A stretch of 57,131 nt of DNA, taken from Pseudomonas californiensis. Its GTDB lineage: Bacteria; Pseudomonadota; Gammaproteobacteria; Pseudomonadales; Pseudomonadaceae. Shown piece by piece: positions 16,917 through 25,821 of the stretch; positions within the stretch are counted from its first letter, which is position 1, and each line of letters starts with the position of its first letter. A model generated the notes under the pieces. The model saw nothing but the letters and a program-made list of their open reading frames with translations. It did not search any database and had not been told where the DNA came from. The stretch covers positions 1 through 57,131 of the forward strand of contig NZ_JAGTPK010000035.1 of NCBI RefSeq assembly GCF_021147775.1, written 5' to 3'. Made by a program: the position numbers and the translations under genes.

Positions 16917-17476
16917 GTGACGAAGACATCCAGGTCGACGGCGAAGAGCTGCCGCATCTGTTGCTGGTCGATGACGACGCCACGTTTACCCGCGTCATGG
17001 CACGCGCCATGAGCCGTCGTGGTTTTCGGGTGAGCACCGCAGGTTCGGCCGAAGAGGGTCTGGCGCTGGCGCAGCAGGATATTCCCGAGTACGCCGCGCT
17101 GGACCTCAAGATGGAGGGCGATTCCGGTCTGGTGCTGCTGCCCAAACTGCTGGAAATGGACCCGGAAATACGTGTGGTGATTCTCACCGGCTATTCGAGC
17201 ATTGCCACTGCGGTAGAGGCGATCAAGCGTGGCGCCTGTAACTACCTGTGCAAACCGGCGGACGCTGACGACGTGCTGGCAGCGCTGTTGTCCGAGCATG
17301 CTGATCTCGACACGCTGGTCCCGGAAAACCCGATGTCGGTGGACCGCTTGCAGTGGGAGCACATCCAGCGTGTGCTGACCGAGCACGAAGGCAACATCTC
17401 GGCCACCGCGCGTGCGCTGGGCATGCATCGCAGAACCTTGCAGCGGAAATTGCAGAAGCGCCCTGTTCGTCGCTGA
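16913..17476 (+). CDS. roxR: Response regulator RoxR (RegA/PrrA/ActR family)
   Basis: DNA-binding partner of RoxS that controls respiratory oxidases and redox-linked genes. The 187 residues comprise a receiver domain (acidic triad LLVDDDATF, phospho-acceptor Asp64 in ALDLKMEG, Lys in CKPAD) and the nearly invariant RegA Fis-type helix-turn-helix at the C-terminus (GNISATARALGMHRRTLQRK). It overlaps the roxS stop, giving translational coupling. Confidence 0.93.
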   Translation: MSDEDIQVDGEELPHLLLVDDDATFTRVMARAMSRRGFRVSTAGSAEEGLALAQQDIPEYAALDLKMEGDSGLVLLPKLLEMDPEIRVVILTGYSSIATAVEAIKRGACNYLCKPADADDVLAALLSEHADLDTLVPENPMSVDRLQWEHIQRVLTEHEGNISATARALGMHRRTLQRKLQKRPVRR

Positions 17477-17565
17477 TGAAGCTTTCTTCATCCTGAGCGT
17501 CCAGGCCGTTTTTTGCTTCATTGTGTTCAGGCATCGTACTTTTAGAGACAGCGAGCCTGAATAAA

Positions 17566-19299
17566 ATGAATCGCAATGCTGAGTATTCTGCCGTCAACGA
17601 CACCGTCAAAGGTGCGTTTTTCTCCCGGGTCTGGAAGCTGATAACGCCCTATTGGCGCAGTGAAGAAAAGACCATGGCCTGGGTGTTGCTGGTGTCGGTC
17701 ATCGCCTTGTCGCTGTTCAGTGTACAAGTGTCAGTACTCTTCAACAGCTGGTACCGGGACTTTTACAACGCCTTGCAGAACAAGGACCTCGGTGCCTTTA
17801 CCCATCTGATTCTGTACTTCAGTGGCATTGCTGCCATTGCCATCCTGGCCGCCGTTTATCGGCTCTATCTGACGCAACTGCTCACGATTCGCTGGCGGCG
17901 CTGGTTGACCGAGCAGCACTTCGCCCGCTGGCTGGCCCACAAGAATTACTACCACCTGGAGCAGGGCGGCTACACGGACAACCCTGACCAGCGCCTGTCC
18001 GAAGATCTCAATGAGTTCACCACCAGCACGCTGAGCCTTGGGTTGGGCCTTATGAGCTCCGTGGTCAGCCTGGTCTCGTTCTCGGTCATTCTGTGGGGAG
18101 TTTCCGGAAGCATCGAGCTGTTCGGTATCACGATCCCCGGTTACATGTTCTGGGCCGCCATGCTCTATGCGGTGGTGGGCAGCTTTCTGACCCACTGGAT
18201 CGGGCGCCGTCTGATTCCGTTGAACAACCAGCAGGAGCGCTATGAAGCCGACATGCGTTTTGCGTTGGTACGTGTGCGCGAGAACGCTGAAAGCATCGCC
18301 TTGTCCGAGGGCGAGAAAAATGAAAACCAGCGCCTGAGCGGGCGCTTCTCGATGATCTGGAACAACGTACTGACCTCGATGAAGGTGCAGAAACGACTGA
18401 CTTTCTTCACGTCGGGCTATTCGCAGATCGCGCTGATCTTTCCTTTTATAGTCGCAGCGCCACGCTATTTTGCTGGCAAGATCGAATTGGGTGATCTGAT
18501 GCAGATCAACTCGGCGTTCGGCAACGTGCAGGAAAATTTCAGCTGGTTCATCAGCGCCTACGGCACCCTGGCATCGTGGCGGGCGACCTGCGATCGTCTG
18601 TTGAGCTTCCGTCAGGCGATGTCCGACCATGAGGCGCGGCCGTCCGTCATTGAAACAGTTCAGTCGGGAGATGCATTGGACCTGCATAATCTGGGGCTCA
18701 CCCTGGCGGGCGGGCGACGGTTACTGCTGGGCGCCAACCTGCATATCGCCGCCGGTGAGAAAGTCATGCTCAGCGGGCGCTCGGGCAGCGGGAAGAGTTC
18801 GCTGCTCAGAGCGCTGGGTGGGCTGTGGCGGCAGGGCGAGGGTCGTATCCGTCTGCCGGTCGGGCAATCACTGTTTCTGCCTCAGCGCCCGTATCTACCG
18901 ATTGGCACGTTGCGCGAGGCCATGAGTTATCCACAGCCTGCCGATCAATACCCGGCCGCGCGCTTTGCCGATGTGCTGGTCAAATGCCGCCTGGAACATT
19001 TGGTGCCGCGCCTGGACGAAAGCAATCACTGGCAACGTCTGCTTTCTCCCGGCGAGCAGCAACGCGTGGCCTTTGCCCGGGCGCTGTTACTGGCACCTCG
19101 CTGGCTCTATATGGATGAAGCAACGTCTGCGATGGACGAGGAAGACGAGACTGCGATGCATGAGGCGATCTTCACGGAGCTGCCTGATCTGACCTTGCTG
19201 AGCGTCGGTCATCGCAGCAGCCTCAAGCGTTTTCATGACCGTCACGTGCACGTTGTCGACTCGCAACTGATCGAAAGGCGCATGCCCGAGCCGGTTTGA
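17566..19299 (+). CDS. Fused ABC transporter, SbmA/BacA-like membrane domain plus ATPase (YddA type)
   Basis: A 577-residue half-transporter with membrane and ATPase parts in one chain. The ABC_membrane_2 (SbmA/BacA-like) domain covers roughly residues 25-370 (SWYRDFYNALQNKD, RWLTEQHFARWLAHKNYY). The C-terminal ATPase has Walker A GRSGSGKSS, a reduced signature region LSPGEQQRVAFARALL and Walker B WLYMDEATSAMDEE. Start taken as ATG 17566 (MNRNAEYSAV); no strong ribosome site is visible and a start 15 codons upstream is possible. Homologues include E. coli YddA, whose substrate is unclear. It lies 90 bases after roxR, so cotranscription is possible. Confidence 0.85.
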   Translation: MNRNAEYSAVNDTVKGAFFSRVWKLITPYWRSEEKTMAWVLLVSVIALSLFSVQVSVLFNSWYRDFYNALQNKDLGAFTHLILYFSGIAAIAILAAVYRLYLTQLLTIRWRRWLTEQHFARWLAHKNYYHLEQGGYTDNPDQRLSEDLNEFTTSTLSLGLGLMSSVVSLVSFSVILWGVSGSIELFGITIPGYMFWAAMLYAVVGSFLTHWIGRRLIPLNNQQERYEADMRFALVRVRENAESIALSEGEKNENQRLSGRFSMIWNNVLTSMKVQKRLTFFTSGYSQIALIFPFIVAAPRYFAGKIELGDLMQINSAFGNVQENFSWFISAYGTLASWRATCDRLLSFRQAMSDHEARPSVIETVQSGDALDLHNLGLTLAGGRRLLLGANLHIAAGEKVMLSGRSGSGKSSLLRALGGLWRQGEGRIRLPVGQSLFLPQRPYLPIGTLREAMSYPQPADQYPAARFADVLVKCRLEHLVPRLDESNHWQRLLSPGEQQRVAFARALLLAPRWLYMDEATSAMDEEDETAMHEAIFTELPDLTLLSVGHRSSLKRFHDRHVHVVDSQLIERRMPEPV

Positions 19300-19335
19300 A
19301 CAAGGCTTTACAGGGGTAGGGTGCTTTTTCAGGAT

Positions 19336-19348
19336 GTGATCATACAAC
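19336..19348. promoter_or_regulatory. Candidate operator upstream of the FadR-type regulator
   Basis: GTGATCATACAAC, on the minus strand GTTGTATGATCAC, shares TTGTAYGATSAC with a site upstream of kdgD (20397-20409). It lies about 50 bases upstream of the regulator start, consistent with autoregulation. The shared motif is seen; binding is inferred. Confidence 0.35.
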
Positions 19349-19399
19349 CGCTGAGCTATGATTAGCGCTTGTTTAACTGTCCAGAGATTGACGTTGGAT

Positions 19400-20149
19400 A
19401 TGGAAAATCAAAGCGCTCCGCCCCGCGCCCGTAGAAAACACCGTAGCCTCGCGCAGGAGCTGGTGACTGAACTGTCCGAGCGAATTCGCAGCGGCCAGCT
19501 CAAGCGTGGCGATAAATTGCCCACCGAATCCGCGATCATGGAAGAGCAGGGCGTCAGCCGGACCGTCGTTCGCGAAGCCATTTCGCGCCTGCAGGCTTCC
19601 GGTCTGGTTGAAACTCGGCACGGTATCGGCACCTTCGTGCTGGACACGCCAAGCCCGAGCGGCTTCCGGATCGACCCTGCGACTATTGTCACCCTGCGTG
19701 ACGTACTGGCGATTCTTGAGTTGCGGATCAGCCTGGAAGTCGAATCGGCTGGCCTTGCGGCCCAGCGTCGCTCGCCGGAGGAGCTGGCAGCCATGCGTGC
19801 GGCACTCGATGCCTTGAGTGAAAGCGCGGCACACGCCAGCGACGCAGTGGCTTCAGACTTCCAGTTTCATTTGCAGATTGCCCTGTCGACCGGTAACCGC
19901 TACTTCACCGACATCATGACGCACCTGGGCACCAGCATCATTCCGCGCACGCGCCTGAACTCGGCACGTCTGGCGCATGATGATCAGCAGCATTACATGG
20001 ACCGGCTGAGCCGCGAGCACGAAGAAATCTACGAGGCCATCGCCCGTCAGGATTCGGATGCCGCCCGTGCTGCCATGCGGCTGCATTTGACCAACAGTCG
20101 TGAACGCCTGCGCCATGCGCATGAAGAGGCAGAGTCGCAGCGGGCCTGA
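19400..20149 (+). CDS. FadR/GntR-family regulator of the hexarate operon
   Basis: A 249-residue regulator with an N-terminal winged helix (LKRGDKLPTESAIMEEQGVSRTVVREAISRLQASGLVETRHGIGTFV) and a C-terminal all-helical FCD ligand domain (ELRISLEVESAGLAAQRRS; HLQIALSTGNRY; LHLTNSRERL). FCD regulators bind carboxylates and sugar acids, and the gene directly precedes kdgD, so glucarate/galactarate or a catabolite is the likely effector. The start at ATG 19400 gives the normal family length; an upstream in-frame start at 19358 overlaps the candidate operator region. Confidence 0.85.
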   Translation: MENQSAPPRARRKHRSLAQELVTELSERIRSGQLKRGDKLPTESAIMEEQGVSRTVVREAISRLQASGLVETRHGIGTFVLDTPSPSGFRIDPATIVTLRDVLAILELRISLEVESAGLAAQRRSPEELAAMRAALDALSESAAHASDAVASDFQFHLQIALSTGNRYFTDIMTHLGTSIIPRTRLNSARLAHDDQQHYMDRLSREHEEIYEAIARQDSDAARAAMRLHLTNSRERLRHAHEEAESQRA

Positions 20150-20472
20150 AGCCTTTGATGCCGATCTGCTTCAGCGCCGTACGCACTCGACATTGAGTAC
20201 ATTAGCGTCTTCCTCCGCAGATGAAGACGCCAGACTGCTTGATTCAAGGTTCACAAGCGTAGCGCTCAGGCGGTTATCGTATAACCGTATCGACCGTTGA
20301 TCTTCTTCAAAGCCCCCGGCCGTGCAGGCCATTACTGTCTTTTATCGTCTTCCCTGTGAAAAACCCGAAAATCTCTGTTGAGTGATTTTATTTTCAATTG
20401 TACGATGACTTACGACATCGGCACTGCCCCGGTGATCCATTCACAATTTATGTCCCACAGGGTGTTCGAATA
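20150..20472 (+). promoter_or_regulatory. kdgD promoter/operator region
   Basis: This 323-base gap holds no gene. It contains a perfect palindrome CGGTTAT-CGT-ATAACCG (20271-20287) and ATTGTACGATGAC (20397-20409), which shares TTGTAYGATSAC with the site in front of the regulator gene. Both are candidate operators for the FadR-type protein; which one is used cannot be told from sequence. Confidence 0.4.
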
Positions 20473-21384
20473 ATGAATCCACAAGAACTGAAGTCCATCC
20501 TCTCTTCCGGTCTGCTGTCTTTCCCGGTTACCGATTTCAATGCCCAGGGCGACTTCCATCGTGCTGGTTACATCAAGCGTCTTGAGTGGCTGGCCCCTTA
20601 CGGCGCAAGCGCTCTGTTCGCAGCAGGCGGCACAGGTGAGTTCTTCTCCCTGGCAGCCAGCGAATATTCCGAAATTATCAAGACGGCCGTTGATACCTGC
20701 GAGACCAGCGTCCCTATCCTGGCTGGCGTAGGCGGTCCTACCCGTCAGGCCATCGAATACGCTCAAGAAGCCGAGCGTCTGGGTGCCAAAGGCCTGTTGC
20801 TGCTGCCGCATTACCTGACTGAAGCCAGCCAGGACGGTGTTGCTGCCCACGTTGAAGCCGTCTGCAAGTCGGTCAAGATCGGTGTGGTTGTCTACAACCG
20901 TAACGTCTGCCGCCTGACGCCAACTCTGCTGGAGCAACTGGCCGAGCGTTGCCCGAACCTGATCGGTTACAAGGACGGCCTGGGCGATATCGAACTGATG
21001 GTTTCGATCCGCCGTCGTCTGGGTGATCGCTTCTCGTACCTGGGTGGTCTGCCGACTGCTGAAGTCTACGCTGCTGCCTACAAGGCGCTGGGCGTACCGG
21101 TCTACTCGTCAGCGGTGTTCAACTTCGTACCGAAAATGGCGATGGATTTCTACCACGCCATTGCCCGTGACGATCACGAGGCTGTCGGCAAATACATCGA
21201 TGACTTCTTCCTGCCTTACCTGGAAATTCGTAACCGTAAAGCCGGTTATGCGGTCAGCATCGTCAAGGCTGGCGCGAAAATCGCCGGTTACGACGCCGGT
21301 CCGGTTCGCGCTCCATTGACTGACCTGACCCCGGAAGAATGCGACATGCTCGCTGCGCTCATGGACAAGCAAGGCAAGCAGTAA
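20473..21384 (+). CDS. kdgD: 5-dehydro-4-deoxyglucarate dehydratase KdgD
   Basis: Converts 5-keto-4-deoxy-D-glucarate to 2,5-dioxopentanoate (alpha-ketoglutarate semialdehyde) with loss of water and CO2. The 303-residue protein is a DapA-like TIM barrel: GGTGEFFSL near residues 52-60, catalytic Tyr141 in VVYNRN and Schiff-base Lys167 in LIGYKDGLGD. Start ATG 20473; an upstream in-frame extension reads through the candidate operator and is not credible. It supplies the second step of the pathway begun by garD. Confidence 0.93.
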   Translation: MNPQELKSILSSGLLSFPVTDFNAQGDFHRAGYIKRLEWLAPYGASALFAAGGTGEFFSLAASEYSEIIKTAVDTCETSVPILAGVGGPTRQAIEYAQEAERLGAKGLLLLPHYLTEASQDGVAAHVEAVCKSVKIGVVVYNRNVCRLTPTLLEQLAERCPNLIGYKDGLGDIELMVSIRRRLGDRFSYLGGLPTAEVYAAAYKALGVPVYSSAVFNFVPKMAMDFYHAIARDDHEAVGKYIDDFFLPYLEIRNRKAGYAVSIVKAGAKIAGYDAGPVRAPLTDLTPEECDMLAALMDKQGKQ

Positions 21385-21399
21385 CACCCCCCTACCCAG

Positions 21400-21421
21400 A
21401 ACCGCTGAGCGATCAGCGGTT
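21400..21421 (+). terminator. Hairpin between kdgD and the hexarate permease gene
   Basis: AACCGCTGA and TCAGCGGTT form a perfect 9-bp stem with a GCGA loop, followed by TTTGT. It probably attenuates transcription so that kdgD is expressed above the downstream genes. Confidence 0.65.
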
Positions 21422-21548
21422 TTGTCGTTGGAACGTACGACCCGTACAGGTAGAGATGTCGTCGCTGCGACACTTCTAAGGGGCCTGTAACGCTGCACCC
21501 AAAAACAGTTTTACCCGCGTAAAAAAATAACTAGTGGGAGTTTTATTG

Positions 21549-22940
21549 ATGCAAAAGTCCAAGCCGACGCACGTCCGCTATTTGATCCTGCTGATGCTGT
21601 TTTTGGTCACCACTATCAACTATGCCGACCGCGCTACCATCGCAATTGCTGGTTCCAGCATCCAGAAAGACCTCGGCATCAGTGCCGTAACCCTGGGTTA
21701 TATTTTCTCCGCATTTGGCTGGGCTTACGTGGCCGGGCAAATTCCTGGTGGCTGGCTGCTTGACCGTTTCGGGTCGAAGAAAGTCTATGCCGCAAGTATT
21801 TTCACGTGGTCACTGTTCACTTTGCTGCAAGGCTATGTGGGCGAGTTCGGTATCTCCACCGCCATTGTTGCGCTGTTCATGCTGCGCTTTCTGGTGGGTC
21901 TGGCCGAAGCACCTTCGTTTCCTGGCAACGCGCGCATTGTGGCTGCCTGGTTCCCTACCGCTGAACGCGGTACGGCCTCGGCTATCTTCAACTCCGCGCA
22001 ATACTTTGCCACCGTGCTGTTCGCACCGCTGATGGGCTGGATCGTTTACACCTACGGCTGGCAGCATGTGTTTGTGGTGATGGGCGCCATCGGTATCGTG
22101 TTCTCCGCGATCTGGATGAAAGTCATCTACAGCCCGCGCAATCACCCGATGATCAATGAGGCAGAGTACGACCACATCGCCAGCAATGGTGGCCTGGTCG
22201 ACCTGGATCAGGACAAGGTCAAAGGCAAGGACAAGGAAAAACCTGCCAGCAGCGGACCGAAGTGGGACTACATTCGTCAGTTGCTGACCAACCGCATGAT
22301 GCTCGGTATCTACCTGAGCCAATACTGCATCAACGGCATCACCTACTTCTTCCTGACCTGGTTCCCGGTGTATCTGGTCCAGGAACGCGGCATGACCATT
22401 CTCAAGGCCGGTATCATCGCGTCCTTGCCAGCCATTTGCGGTTTTATCGGCGGTGTATTGGGCGGGGTGATCTCCGACTACCTGCTGCGCAAGGGCCACT
22501 CGCTGACCTTCGCTCGCAAGGCACCGATCATTGGCGGCCTGCTGCTGTCGACGTCCATCGTGACCTGCAACTACGTTGACATCGAATGGGTGGTCGTAGG
22601 CTTCATGGCCCTGGCGTTCTTCGGTAAAGGCGTGGGCGCGCTGGGCTGGGCAGTCATGTCCGACGTGTCGCCCAAGCAGATCGCCGGCCTGAGCGGTGGC
22701 TTGTTCAACACCTTCGGTAACATTGCATCGATCACCACTCCGATCGTGATTGGTTACATCATCAGCAGCACCGGCTCGTTCAAGTGGGCACTGGTGTTCG
22801 TGGGCGCCAACGCGCTGCTGGCGGTAATCAGTTACATTTTCATCGTGGGTGAAATCAAGCGTGTGGAATTGATAGAGCCGCCTGCCAAGGGGCCATTGCT
22901 GGACGACCAAGCCAGCGACCTTTCCGAAGCAAAATCCTGA
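21549..22940 (+). CDS. MFS hexarate permease (glucarate/galactarate transporter, GudP/GarP type)
   Basis: A 463-residue major-facilitator protein of the anion:cation symporter (D-galactonate/hexarate) family with about twelve membrane helices. It has the N-terminal INYADRATIAIAG motif typical of ACS transporters, the GWLLDRFGSKKVY loop between helices 2 and 3, and a central cytoplasmic loop rich in Lys/Asp. Its place between kdgD and garD indicates import of D-glucarate and/or galactarate. Start ATG 21549 with GGGAG eight bases upstream. Confidence 0.88.
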   Translation: MQKSKPTHVRYLILLMLFLVTTINYADRATIAIAGSSIQKDLGISAVTLGYIFSAFGWAYVAGQIPGGWLLDRFGSKKVYAASIFTWSLFTLLQGYVGEFGISTAIVALFMLRFLVGLAEAPSFPGNARIVAAWFPTAERGTASAIFNSAQYFATVLFAPLMGWIVYTYGWQHVFVVMGAIGIVFSAIWMKVIYSPRNHPMINEAEYDHIASNGGLVDLDQDKVKGKDKEKPASSGPKWDYIRQLLTNRMMLGIYLSQYCINGITYFFLTWFPVYLVQERGMTILKAGIIASLPAICGFIGGVLGGVISDYLLRKGHSLTFARKAPIIGGLLLSTSIVTCNYVDIEWVVVGFMALAFFGKGVGALGWAVMSDVSPKQIAGLSGGLFNTFGNIASITTPIVIGYIISSTGSFKWALVFVGANALLAVISYIFIVGEIKRVELIEPPAKGPLLDDQASDLSEAKS

Positions 22941-22950
22941 GGAAACCGTG

Positions 22951-24504
22951 ATGAACCTGATTCAACATGCCGACTCTCCGCGTTACATCCGGCTGCATCC
23001 GCTGGACAACGTGGTGGTCGTAGTCAACGACCAGGGTGTGCCAGCCGGAACCGAATTCGATAACGGTCTGGTCACTGTCGATAACGTACCGCAGAGCCAC
23101 AAGGTCAGCACCGTTGACCTGGCTGCCGGTGAGGCCGTGATTCGTTACGGCCACACGATCGGTTATGCGTTGCAGCCGATACCACGTGGCAGTTGGGTCA
23201 GGGAAGACCAGTTGCGCATGCCGTCAGCGCCTGCGCTGGACAGCCTGCCGATGTCTGATGCCGTGCCGGAGAAGCAGGCGCCGCTGGAGGGTTACACCTT
23301 CGAAGGCTATCGCAATGCCGACGGCACGGTAGGCACTCGCAACATTCTGGGGATCACTACCACCGTGCAGTGCGTGACCGGCGTGCTCGACTTTGCCGTC
23401 AAGCGCATCCGCGACGAACTGCTGCCCAAATACCCGAATGTTGATGACGTGGTGGCCCTCACCCACAGCTACGGCTGCGGTGTGGCCATTACCGCCACCG
23501 ACGCTTACATCCCGATCCGCACGGTGCGTAACCTGGCGCGCAACCCGAATCTGGGTGGCGAGGCGCTGGTGATCAGTCTGGGCTGCGAGAAGTTGCAGGC
23601 CGATCAGGTCATGCACGAAGGCGACAGCTCGGTCGACCTGAGCGAGCCTTGGTTGTACCGGCTTCAGGATTCAAGCCACGGCTTCAATGAAATGGTCGAG
23701 CAGATCATGGAACTGGCCGAGGTGCGCCTGAAGAAGCTCGACCTGCGTCGTCGTGAAACGGTTCCGGCATCCGAGCTGATCCTCGGCATGCAGTGTGGCG
23801 GCAGTGACGCGTTCTCCGGCATCACCGCCAACCCCGCGCTGGGCTTTGCCTCCGACCTGCTGTTGCGCGCAGGCGCTACGGTGATGTTCTCGGAAGTGAC
23901 TGAAGTGCGCGATGCCATCTACTTGCTGACCTCGCGTGCGCAGGACCAGGACGTGGCGAAGGCGCTGGTGCGTGAAATGGACTGGTACGACCGTTACCTG
24001 GCCAAGGGCGAGGCAGATCGCAGCGCCAACACCACGCCGGGCAACAAGAAGGGCGGGTTGTCGAACATTGTCGAGAAGTCCCTCGGGTCCATCGTCAAGT
24101 CTGGCAACAGCGCCATCAATGGCGTACTCGGCCCAGGTGAGCGTGTCAGCAGAAAAGGCCTGATCTTCTGCGCCACACCTGCCAGCGATTTTGTCTGTGG
24201 GACGTTGCAACTGGCCGCCGGCATGAACCTGCACGTGTTCACGACCGGTCGCGGTACACCGTACGGCCTGGCCATGTCACCGGTGGTGAAGGTGTCGACG
24301 CGGACCGAACTCGCTCAGCGCTGGCCTGACCTGATAGACATCGACGCGGGGCGCATTGCGACCGGACGCGCCACCATCGAAGACCTGGGTTGGGAGCTGT
24401 TCCACTTCTATCTGGACGTGGCCAGCGGCAAGAAAAAGACCTGGACCGAGCACTACCGTCTTCACAACGACATCACCCTGTTCAACCCGGCGCCTATCAC
24501 CTGA
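22951..24504 (+). CDS. garD: Galactarate dehydratase GarD
   Basis: Dehydrates galactarate (meso-galactarate) to 5-keto-4-deoxyglucarate, the KdgD substrate. The 517-residue protein has the N-terminal SAF-like domain (residues about 10-90), then the UxaA-type catalytic body with GYRNADGTVGTRN, THSYGCG, GCEKLQ and GMQCGGSDAFSGITANPA. Start ATG 22951 after GAGGAAA; a GTG one codon upstream is also possible. It lies 10 bases after the permease gene, so the two are cotranscribed. Confidence 0.93.
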   Translation: MNLIQHADSPRYIRLHPLDNVVVVVNDQGVPAGTEFDNGLVTVDNVPQSHKVSTVDLAAGEAVIRYGHTIGYALQPIPRGSWVREDQLRMPSAPALDSLPMSDAVPEKQAPLEGYTFEGYRNADGTVGTRNILGITTTVQCVTGVLDFAVKRIRDELLPKYPNVDDVVALTHSYGCGVAITATDAYIPIRTVRNLARNPNLGGEALVISLGCEKLQADQVMHEGDSSVDLSEPWLYRLQDSSHGFNEMVEQIMELAEVRLKKLDLRRRETVPASELILGMQCGGSDAFSGITANPALGFASDLLLRAGATVMFSEVTEVRDAIYLLTSRAQDQDVAKALVREMDWYDRYLAKGEADRSANTTPGNKKGGLSNIVEKSLGSIVKSGNSAINGVLGPGERVSRKGLIFCATPASDFVCGTLQLAAGMNLHVFTTGRGTPYGLAMSPVVKVSTRTELAQRWPDLIDIDAGRIATGRATIEDLGWELFHFYLDVASGKKKTWTEHYRLHNDITLFNPAPIT

Positions 24505-24521
24505 TATCGCCATGTCATCTG

Positions 24522-24563
24522 TGTCGTAGCGGTCAGGTGGTACTCGACCTGTCCGCGACGACA
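24522..24563 (+). terminator. Terminator hairpin after garD
   Basis: Long imperfect stem (TGTCGTAGCGGTCAGGT against ACCTGTCCGCGACGACA) starting 18 bases after the garD stop; it likely ends the hexarate operon. Confidence 0.6.
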
Positions 24564-24764
24564 CTGCCTTTCTCGCTTTGCCCTACTGTCGAGACCTTTG
24601 CGTAATCACGGCGCGCCCGCGTCCTGCTCACGATGCCGTTCATTGCCCTCGGCGGCCAAAACGTTTGATTTCCCTGATTCTCTGAACTTTAAGCGGCTCT
24701 GACGCCTCTTTAGAGTATGGGCAGCCGGTCTGGTTGCCTTCGTTGAATGTGCAGGAGATTTCAA

Positions 24765-25004
24765 ATGCCTTGGATATCGGAAAACCACTTATGGCTGTTT
24801 ACGGCCCTTACTGCTCTGGTCGTGATTTCGGATATATGGGCGATCATGCGGGTGCGCAAAAGCGTGACTGACTCCAACAACAAGTTGATGTGGTTCATTG
24901 TGATTGTCGCTGTCCCTGTTCTGGGCGTTCTTGCGCTGATAGTGGCGGGACCGCGCCATGTCGACACGCCTGCCAAGCCGGACCAGCAAAGCACCAAATA
25001 CTGA
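24765..25004 (+). CDS. Small inner-membrane protein, PLDc_N domain
   Basis: A 79-residue protein with two membrane helices (residues about 7-26 and 42-62) and the PLDc_N signature WFIVIVAVPVLG, the domain otherwise found at the N-terminus of cardiolipin synthases. No phospholipase D catalytic domain follows. Start ATG 24765 with AGGAG six bases upstream. Function unknown. Confidence 0.75.
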   Translation: MPWISENHLWLFTALTALVVISDIWAIMRVRKSVTDSNNKLMWFIVIVAVPVLGVLALIVAGPRHVDTPAKPDQQSTKY

Positions 25005-25050
25005 CGCCCGCTTCACAGGCTCTTGCAAGCGCCTCGATCAGGCGCTCATC

Positions 25051-25821
25051 TCAAGAGTACTTCGCCGAATGGTGAGGGTAGTCGACCAGTCGCGCGCCAA
25101 TGACCATTTCGCTGATCCAGTTTGTCAGCATCGAGCTATAGACGCTTTGGCTGATATCACTGCTCAGCGCATGGTCGGCGCCGTCAACCAGGCGATAGGT
25201 CAATGAGTGGGCCTGCTCGAACGCGCTGCGATAGCTCATCACCGTGGCATGTGGCACATAGTCGTCCTGCTCTGACTCGATCAGCAGCACATCCCCCTTG
25301 AATTCCTTGCACGCGCCCAGCGCCCGGTTATCCGCCGCGGTCACGGCCGAACGTCGGTAGTGTGCAAGCTTGTCGCGGTCCAGTTCCTGTTTGGGCATCT
25401 CCCAATCGGCGTCCCAGTAAAGGGCTGGCACCCGCAACGCCATCCATTTGATCGGGCGCATCGAACTCAGAATCGTCGCCAGATACCCTCCGTAGCTGGT
25501 GCCGATGACGGCTATCGCTTCCGGGTCTACAGACGGGTGGCTGACCAGACGGTCATAGGCGGCCAACAGATCGGCCAGGCTCTGTTCCCTCGACACCTTG
25601 CCACGCAGCCCTTCAGTGCGCTCATGACCGCGCATATCGAACGTCAGGCACACGCAGCCCAGGCCAGTGATGTTCTTGGCACGGGCCAGATCGCGGCGCT
25701 GGCTGCCGCCCCAGCCATGCACGAAGAGAATGCCGGGAAATTTCTCACACGGCGTGACGATGGTTCCGGAGATGGATTCGTCGTTGACCTGTATCTCGAT
25801 GGTTTCACTGCTGACGCTCAT
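25051..25821 (-). CDS. Alpha/beta hydrolase (dienelactone-hydrolase/peptidase-like)
   Basis: A 256-residue cytoplasmic hydrolase: oxyanion segment VHGWGGSQ, nucleophile elbow GTSYGG (Ser in the IAVIGTSYGGYLA stretch), acid near ESEQDDYVP and catalytic His in VDGADHALS. Substrate unknown. Start taken at ATG 25821; a much longer in-frame extension lies over the preceding gene and is not used. Its start overlaps the end of the DUF3182 gene by 17 bases, so the two are translated together. Confidence 0.8.
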   Translation of the reverse strand: MSVSSETIEIQVNDESISGTIVTPCEKFPGILFVHGWGGSQRRDLARAKNITGLGCVCLTFDMRGHERTEGLRGKVSREQSLADLLAAYDRLVSHPSVDPEAIAVIGTSYGGYLATILSSMRPIKWMALRVPALYWDADWEMPKQELDRDKLAHYRRSAVTAADNRALGACKEFKGDVLLIESEQDDYVPHATVMSYRSAFEQAHSLTYRLVDGADHALSSDISQSVYSSMLTNWISEMVIGARLVDYPHHSAKYS

